Origin: Planctomycetaceae bacterium
GTDB taxonomy: Bacteria; Planctomycetota; Planctomycetia; Pirellulales; Pirellulaceae
NCBI GenBank assembly: GCA_002709045.1
Contig: PAPJ01000047.1
Coordinates: forward strand, 1-53,327
Reading direction: 5' to 3'
DNA: 53,327 nucleotides
Positions within the stretch are counted from its first letter, which is position 1; each line of letters starts with the position of its first letter. Below the pieces are notes generated by a model. That model ran no database searches, was not told the DNA's origin, and saw only the letters and a list, made by a program, of their open reading frames with translations. Shown piece after piece: positions 48,635 through 53,327 of this stretch. Both the position numbers and the translations under genes were made by a program.

Positions 48635-49351
48635 CTACTTGAGTTTCTTAATACGGATATCTTTAAATTCAGCCCACATTGGTGCGCCGGCATGAAGCTG
48701 CAATGCAAGTATACCGTTCGACAGCGCTTTAGGGTGACCATCAACAAAATCCAGCACCAAACGTCCATTCATGTAATGCTGAATATGATTACCTTTTGCA
48801 CGAATAATGACATCATTCCATTGGTCCAGTTTAAACAACTCTTTGTATTGGTCAGGCGTGATCAAGGTCTCTTTAATCTCTTTACCGTTTTCACCCCAGA
48901 CAGCCTTTTCACCAACGAGACAAGTACGTCCACGACCACCTGCTAATCCACCCTCGTCATAGATAAAACCGGAAACACTGGGCAGAATATTTTGATTACG
49001 AATCTCGTGTTGATACCCACGCACTACCCACTTGTTACGAGCATTCTCAATGCGTGTCGAGCGATACTGAATACCTGAATTGTTTGTTGCATTACAGCGA
49101 AAAGACAAACGCAGTTCAAAATCCTTTGTCTCACCACCTTCCCAAATCAAAAACGTATTACCACTAGCCTTTTTCTCAGCAGTGGTTTCACCATGAATGA
49201 CTCCGTCTTTTACGGACCAAAGTTCTGTATCTCCATCCCAGCCCGAAAGATTTTTACCATTAAAAATAGTCTTAAAGCCTTTCTCATCTGCAGTCGCAGA
49301 CTGAAAAGCCATCAGGGTTGTCAGTGCAACCAGTGTCAAACAACGAATCAT
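48635..49351 (-). CDS. Secreted DUF1080 (3-keto-disaccharide hydrolase-type) protein
   Basis: 238 residues. Signal peptide (IRCLTLVALTTLMAFQSATA), then a single DUF1080 sandwich: TIFNGKNLSGWDGD, FLIWEGGETKDFELRLSFRC, NNSGIQYRS, DQWNDVIIRAKGNHIQHYMN and the terminal FKDIRIKKL. Family members act on or bind oxidised sugars; this one's specificity is unknown. ATG 49351 is chosen because the signal peptide begins there; the frame extends to 49381. It converges with the SGNH-DUF1080 gene, sharing a terminator. Confidence 0.9.
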   Translation of the reverse strand: MIRCLTLVALTTLMAFQSATADEKGFKTIFNGKNLSGWDGDTELWSVKDGVIHGETTAEKKASGNTFLIWEGGETKDFELRLSFRCNATNNSGIQYRSTRIENARNKWVVRGYQHEIRNQNILPSVSGFIYDEGGLAGGRGRTCLVGEKAVWGENGKEIKETLITPDQYKELFKLDQWNDVIIRAKGNHIQHYMNGRLVLDFVDGHPKALSNGILALQLHAGAPMWAEFKDIRIKKLK

Positions 49352-49507
49352 CTTCGAATATATCCTTATCATTAAATTCATAACGCTTTTGTTAGCGGTC
49401 TGCGATTGATTCTACTACAAATATTTTCCGGCTTCAGCTAAGCCAATAGAAATCAAACCGCATTTATAATAAGTGTTACTGTTTCTTCATTTTTTCATAA
49501 GTTCCTC

Positions 49508-51412
49508 ATGATTATAAACCTCCGATACATCACTGCATTTACCTATGTCATCCTGCCGATTCTTACTCATTCTAATGCGATTGCGGCAGATTCACTTCCG
49601 GTATGGACTAACTCAGATGTCGCTCAAACAGTGAAAGAGCTATGGCAGGATTACGATCCCGGCAAAGAACCACTGAATGCCAAAATTGTCCGCAGCTGGC
49701 AGCAGGATAACGTCAATGTTTCCTACGTGATCTACACGGTAGGCATATTTAAAGGAACGCCATCGATAATGGCAGCGTTCTATACAACGCCTCTTAAGAC
49801 TGACCAAAAATATCCGGCGGTGGTTAACATTCATGGAGGAGGACAACGCGCTTATTTGCGTTCATCGATCGAATACGCACAACGCGGATACTGCTGTATC
49901 TCGCCAAACTGGGGTGGCCGTGAAATGGAAACCGCCAAGTCAGGTGATGTCAATACAGACTGGGGAGCTGTTGACCCCACTCAATCTAACCCCCAGGGTT
50001 ATTCTTCTGTTTCTCCCGGCCCCCAAAAACTCGACGCATTTGAATCTCCACGGAACAACCATTGGTTCCTGCTAACGATAGCCTGCCGACGGGCGATTAC
50101 ATATCTGGAACAGCAGGCTGAAGTCGATGCCTCAAGAATTGGTGTACTGGGGCACTCAATGGGTGGGCGGCTAACAGGAATGGTTGCCGGTAGTGATTCG
50201 CGAGTCAAGGCTGCCTCTCCTTCCGTCGGCGGATCCGGATTCCTCTATCAGGATTTACGGATGATTAAAGGATCCAAACGACATCATTCCGGTGACCTTA
50301 ACCTGATGCGAAGCACAATATCGGGACAGGCGTATTTAGCGCGGACAACCTGCCCAATACTGTTTCTTAGCTCCACCAACGATTTCAATGCACCCATGGA
50401 ACATGTTGAACGAGGCATGCTGGAAGTACCTCACTCAAACAAACGAATAACCTATGCTGTCCATTTAAATCATCGATTTGATCCGGAGTCTGCTGTGTCC
50501 CGCAAGCTTTGGTTTGACGCTCAGCTCAAAAATAAACTCTCCTTTCCTGAGACCCCGCAAATTAAAATCGAACTGGCAGCTGCTGATGGTATTCCAGTAG
50601 CCCATGTCAGGCCGGATACATCGAGGGAAATCAAAGAAATTAAAATCTATTATGGATACGATCGTGATCCTCGTAACCGCTTTTGGGCCACGGCAGATAC
50701 GCGTATTAGCGGGAACACCTGGCTCGCTTCCTGTCCTGTTTATGACCTCAACGAGCCTTTGTTTGTCCTCGCAAATGTCTACTACAAGCTCAAAGACTCT
50801 GAACGGATGCTGACCGATCCGAATTCATTTATTCTCAGCGCTTCTAAATCTGCTTACCCTGACGATCTTCAACAAGCAGACGTGCGGACAACAGAAAAAC
50901 GGCGAAGAATTATCGATCAACTAACAGCTGAAAATCCAGATATGTCTGACTGGTACATCCTTAATCAGGGTAACAGACACCATTGGCTTTACTCCACTCG
51001 TAAACCAGTTGATCCCCGTTTCGAAGCTCCAATCGAGGGAAAACTCAAATTAACGCTTCTTACGGACGAGCCTGCTAATACGGTAGCAGTAAAGGTTATC
51101 ACTAACAGTTGGAGAAATTATATTGGCAAACGCAGCAAAACATTTGTTGCGATTGCCCAATTAGAGAACATCGGTAGACACCATGTACTGCTTAAATCCT
51201 CGGACTTCAAAGATCAGGAGGGGGTCGCTCTCAACGACTGGGATGGGATCACTGAAATACAATTACAGCCAGCTGATAAAGCGTTGCCAAATATTCAAGA
51301 ATTCAAAGTTTGGAATGGTGCACAACTTAAAATTATCCGCCTCGAGTGGGAAGGTGGAGAGCTAAGCCCACGTCCAAAACCTTATCCTAACAACCGGCAT
51401 CGAACGTATTAA
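49508..51412 (+). CDS. Secreted alpha/beta hydrolase (acetyl xylan esterase/dienelactone hydrolase-like), long form
   Basis: 634 residues with a signal peptide (FTYVILPILTHSNAIAAD). The alpha/beta core covers about 70-345: VVNIHGGGQ (oxyanion region), the nucleophile GHSMGG (Ser217), Asp292 in STNDFNAP, and His319 or His322 in VHLNHRF. The second half is beta-rich without a recognised motif and may bind glycans. The family includes carbohydrate esterases. The 126 bases upstream are AT-rich with no clear promoter. Its last 26 bases overlap a small convergent ORF. Confidence 0.85.
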   Translation: MIINLRYITAFTYVILPILTHSNAIAADSLPVWTNSDVAQTVKELWQDYDPGKEPLNAKIVRSWQQDNVNVSYVIYTVGIFKGTPSIMAAFYTTPLKTDQKYPAVVNIHGGGQRAYLRSSIEYAQRGYCCISPNWGGREMETAKSGDVNTDWGAVDPTQSNPQGYSSVSPGPQKLDAFESPRNNHWFLLTIACRRAITYLEQQAEVDASRIGVLGHSMGGRLTGMVAGSDSRVKAASPSVGGSGFLYQDLRMIKGSKRHHSGDLNLMRSTISGQAYLARTTCPILFLSSTNDFNAPMEHVERGMLEVPHSNKRITYAVHLNHRFDPESAVSRKLWFDAQLKNKLSFPETPQIKIELAAADGIPVAHVRPDTSREIKEIKIYYGYDRDPRNRFWATADTRISGNTWLASCPVYDLNEPLFVLANVYYKLKDSERMLTDPNSFILSASKSAYPDDLQQADVRTTEKRRRIIDQLTAENPDMSDWYILNQGNRHHWLYSTRKPVDPRFEAPIEGKLKLTLLTDEPANTVAVKVITNSWRNYIGKRSKTFVAIAQLENIGRHHVLLKSSDFKDQEGVALNDWDGITEIQLQPADKALPNIQEFKVWNGAQLKIIRLEWEGGELSPRPKPYPNNRHRTY

Positions 51413-51608
51413 TCCGAGGTGGGTCGATTTGTTGCAAACAAAGAATACTTATCTTAATGGCGAGATAGAAGAGCCAGCCAGCAACGAAAGCTCCAATTAA
51501 AACCTCGCTTAGTCCGGGCACCAATGTCATTACTGACAACATCATTCCCAATTTAAGAGTGGGAACCTGAGGAGTTCCAATAATCGGCGTTGTGAAGATA
51601 TCGAACAT
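51387..51608 (-). CDS. Small membrane protein, tentative
   Basis: 73 residues with two hydrophobic segments (about 21-35 and 38-56: LGMMLSVMTLVPG and IGAFVAGWLFYLAIKISIL). A frame of this length outside a larger gene, with a membrane pattern and an ATG, is plausible but the ribosome site is weak and its end overlaps the esterase gene by 26 bases. No family recognised. Confidence 0.45.
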   Translation of the reverse strand: MFDIFTTPIIGTPQVPTLKLGMMLSVMTLVPGLSEVLIGAFVAGWLFYLAIKISILCLQQIDPPRINTFDAGC

Positions 51609-51942
51609 GACTTCGCTTTCTAAAAACTAAGTGGATCAAACATCTACCACGAATTATTCGGAATCTAAATTGTTAGGTCAAAGGCAGTTTCTCTTTTATT
51701 GTTCATTGGTCTTCCAAGTGTATTAATCTGAACTCCCTTATTGATATTAGTTCTCAAATTAGACACAGAGTAATAACCAAGCACATTAGAGTTCTTGGAT
51801 CTTAAAAAGGTCTTAATGAGAATAAGTCTCGCTGATTTCTGCTCCGTTTGAGGGAGTGAAAATATTTTTTATAAAAAATTCAAATTGCATAAAAAAACCC
51901 TTCGAAATACTCGAAGGGTTCTGTGAATTTGAATCGACACGC
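51609..51942. other. Intergenic region with one terminator
   Basis: This 334-base AT-rich stretch lies between the small ORF's start and the secretin gene's end. It contains the secretin terminator at 51891-51920 and should hold the small ORF's promoter, which was not identified. Nothing else is recognisable. Confidence 0.5.
51891..51920 (-). terminator. Rho-independent terminator of the secretin gene
   Basis: Arms AACCCTTCGA (51896-51905) and TCGAAGGGTT (51911-51920) with a 5-base loop. Read on the minus strand the stem is followed by a run of seven T, 23 bases past the secretin stop. Confidence 0.92.
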
Positions 51943-53327
51943 TTAATCATTATCAGGCTGCTGGAACAGTCTACCTGTGCTTTGAGTCCCGTAAGCCTCA
52001 GGCAAATTATTCATTTGCGGTCGAGTCGCCGGGCTCTTATACCCATTGCGAATATAGGGATGATGCGATTTCGAATCGAGAGATTTGCGTGAAGCTTTTT
52101 CGGACTGCTTAGGCGTAGATATAACGTGAGGTGTGATAAGGATAATCAACTCTGTCTTCTGCTCTTGCTCAAAGTCTTTTCTAAATAAAGCGCCGAGAGT
52201 AGGAATATCTCCCAACAAAGGAACTTTGAGTTGCCGCCTTATGACCTTTTCTTCAACCATCCCTGCAATAGCTACCGTGAGACCATCCTTGGCAACTATA
52301 GTATTCACCGTAGTCGCATTACTAACAACTGGACGAGTGACGGTCTGAGTTGCGGAAATCGGAATAATATCCTGCTTACCGGTATCGTCACCGGTTCGTT
52401 CCTGGAAAATTGTTAAGGTCACAGTTCTATCGGCATTAATTTTTGGCAGCATCATGAGTGACGTACCGATCTGCTGATTTGACGCCTGAGTGTTGGTAGC
52501 AGTAGTCTGTCCACCCTGATTAGCATTCGTGATAGTCGTAGCATTATCGACAAACCGACGTTCTTCACCAATCCTTAGAGATGCCGGGCGATTATTGGAA
52601 GCTAATAAAATCGGTGTTGCCACTACATTGACACGATTTTCTTCTTCCAGCAGTTGAACACGAGCCCGAAAATTCTGATCGAGAAATTGATATACAAAGG
52701 TGGAGCCATCGGCCTCAATATCAAAGTTCCCGGTCCCCAGTACGGTACCGCCATTATCCAGAGCCGATGCACCCGCACCAAAAAATTGCTCTGTGGCTGT
52801 ATTGACCAGATTAGCTGGTACGAAACCGGGATCACCGACTGCTGGTGTTGTCTTCCGCTCAGTAAATTCAATGTCAAATGCGGACTTGAATTGGTCACCC
52901 AACGTTACTTCCAAAATTCGAACTTCCAGCAGAACCTGAGGCGTGGGTCGGTCGAGTTCTTCAATTAGACTGGCAATAGATTTCATTGCCTCCTTATCAC
53001 TCGTTCGAACAATAATCATTCCATGAGTCTGATTGATAGCAACGTGAATCGGTGGTTCCTGAGAGGTGACTTTTTGAATGCTTTCAGCTGATGTTGAACC
53101 TGGCTGAATTGATGGTTGATTAGATAAAGCCCTAATTTGGTCAACTGTCAAATTATCATCGGATAACAATTCGCCTCTACGGTCAACAGCTTCATAGTCA
53201 ATCGAATTTTGCTGAGGACCGCCGCCCCCCATGCCGCCCATGCCCATGCCGCCCATGCCCATCATGCCCATGCCACCCATGCCCATCATGCCCATGCCAC
53301 CCATGCCCGAGACCATGCCACCACCCA
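51943..53327 (-). CDS. Secretin (type II/IV pilus GspD/PilQ family), C-terminal part, truncated by the window
   Basis: At least 457 residues; the frame is open to the window edge, so the N-terminus is missing. Secretins form the outer-membrane channel of type II secretion and type IV pili. A Met/Gly-rich stretch comes first, then an N-domain (PPIHVAINQTHGMIIVRTSD, LDRPTPQVLLEVRILEV) and the secretin domain: VVATPILLASNNRPASLRIG, TSLMMLPKINADRTVTL, DGLTVAIAGMVEE, and the signature VPLLGDIPTLGALFR followed by ELIILITPHVI. The C-terminal tail is Gln/Asn-rich. Other secretion genes would be upstream, outside the window. Confidence 0.93.
   Translation of the reverse strand, partial: GGGMVSGMGGMGMMGMGGMGMMGMGGMGMGGMGGGGPQQNSIDYEAVDRRGELLSDDNLTVDQIRALSNQPSIQPGSTSAESIQKVTSQEPPIHVAINQTHGMIIVRTSDKEAMKSIASLIEELDRPTPQVLLEVRILEVTLGDQFKSAFDIEFTERKTTPAVGDPGFVPANLVNTATEQFFGAGASALDNGGTVLGTGNFDIEADGSTFVYQFLDQNFRARVQLLEEENRVNVVATPILLASNNRPASLRIGEERRFVDNATTITNANQGGQTTATNTQASNQQIGTSLMMLPKINADRTVTLTIFQERTGDDTGKQDIIPISATQTVTRPVVSNATTVNTIVAKDGLTVAIAGMVEEKVIRRQLKVPLLGDIPTLGALFRKDFEQEQKTELIILITPHVISTPKQSEKASRKSLDSKSHHPYIRNGYKSPATRPQMNNLPEAYGTQSTGRLFQQPDND
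53254..53301 (-). repeat. 24-base tandem repeat coding for Met/Gly
   Basis: Two exact copies of a 24-base unit (53254-53277 and 53278-53301) inside a longer GC-rich simple region (about 53220-53310). It encodes alternating Met and Gly in the secretin and is prone to slippage in length. Confidence 0.85.

Noticed and set aside
51856..52092. 78-residue plus-strand frame over the secretin terminator
   Set aside because: Runs through a clear terminator and into the secretin gene on the other strand; shadow.

Overview
The window looks like chromosomal DNA of a planctomycete (phylum Planctomycetota). The main markers are two gene pairs in which a large secreted cytochrome-like protein (PSCyt1, DUF1549, PSD1/DUF1553) is followed by a DUF1501 protein, plus a third, unpaired DUF1501 gene. 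Others are a J-domain-like protein without the HPD motif, a tiny lipoprotein of a type recalled from planctomycetes, several DUF1080 and sialidase or sialate O-acetylesterase proteins, and a formylmethanofuran:H4MPT formyltransferase. The genus cannot be named from this sequence. No phage, transposon, CRISPR array, rRNA or tRNA gene was seen.

Layout. 1-6.5 kb: the 3' end of a large pilus/secretion-type protein, a membrane-anchored zinc-ribbon plus terpene-cyclase-repeat protein, and a convergent secreted TPR-CHAT protein whose CHAT domain appears to lack its catalytic dyad. 6.9-13.2 kb: small lipoprotein, a cluster of three hairpins, orphan ftr, J-like protein, a 2-hydroxyacid dehydrogenase, purE-purK and a PA0069-type radical SAM protein. 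13.2-20.5 kb: an AT-rich lysine-rich orphan, a 59-residue membrane ORF coupled to a sialidase-like gene, an intradiol dioxygenase-SRPBCC-MOSC operon, a DUF1501-TolB-like pair and a lipoprotein. 20.7-31.4 kb: the two cytochrome/DUF1501 operons with a SASA esterase between them. 31.4-40.7 kb: nine closely packed minus-strand genes, probably one operon: sialidase-like, serine hydrolase, sialate O-acetylesterase, methyltransferase, PH-like membrane protein, mannonate dehydratase-like, RraA-like, M81 (MlrC-like) peptidase and an AstE/AspA-like deacylase. 40.8-45 kb: a membrane protein, uppP, tmRNA (ssrA), and a promoter-TPP riboswitch-thiC unit. 45.2-53.3 kb: an EF-hand-like protein made of two nearly identical 91-residue repeats, a pectate lyase, an SGNH-DUF1080 fusion, a separate DUF1080 protein, a large alpha/beta hydrolase, a small membrane ORF, and the C-terminal part of a secretin with a Met/Gly-rich stretch.

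How the genes fit together. Much of the window encodes exported proteins likely to act on complex polysaccharides: pectate lyase, esterases, sialidase-like propellers, DUF1080, and the PSCyt1/DUF1501 proteins. Housekeeping genes (purEK, uppP, ssrA, thiC, ftr) are interspersed. The best candidate for an undescribed system is the nine-gene run at 31.4-40.7 kb. It combines exported hydrolases with cytoplasmic sugar-acid enzymes and two metallohydrolases of the peptide/amide type, which suggests uptake and breakdown of one substrate that carries sugar, ester and amide parts.
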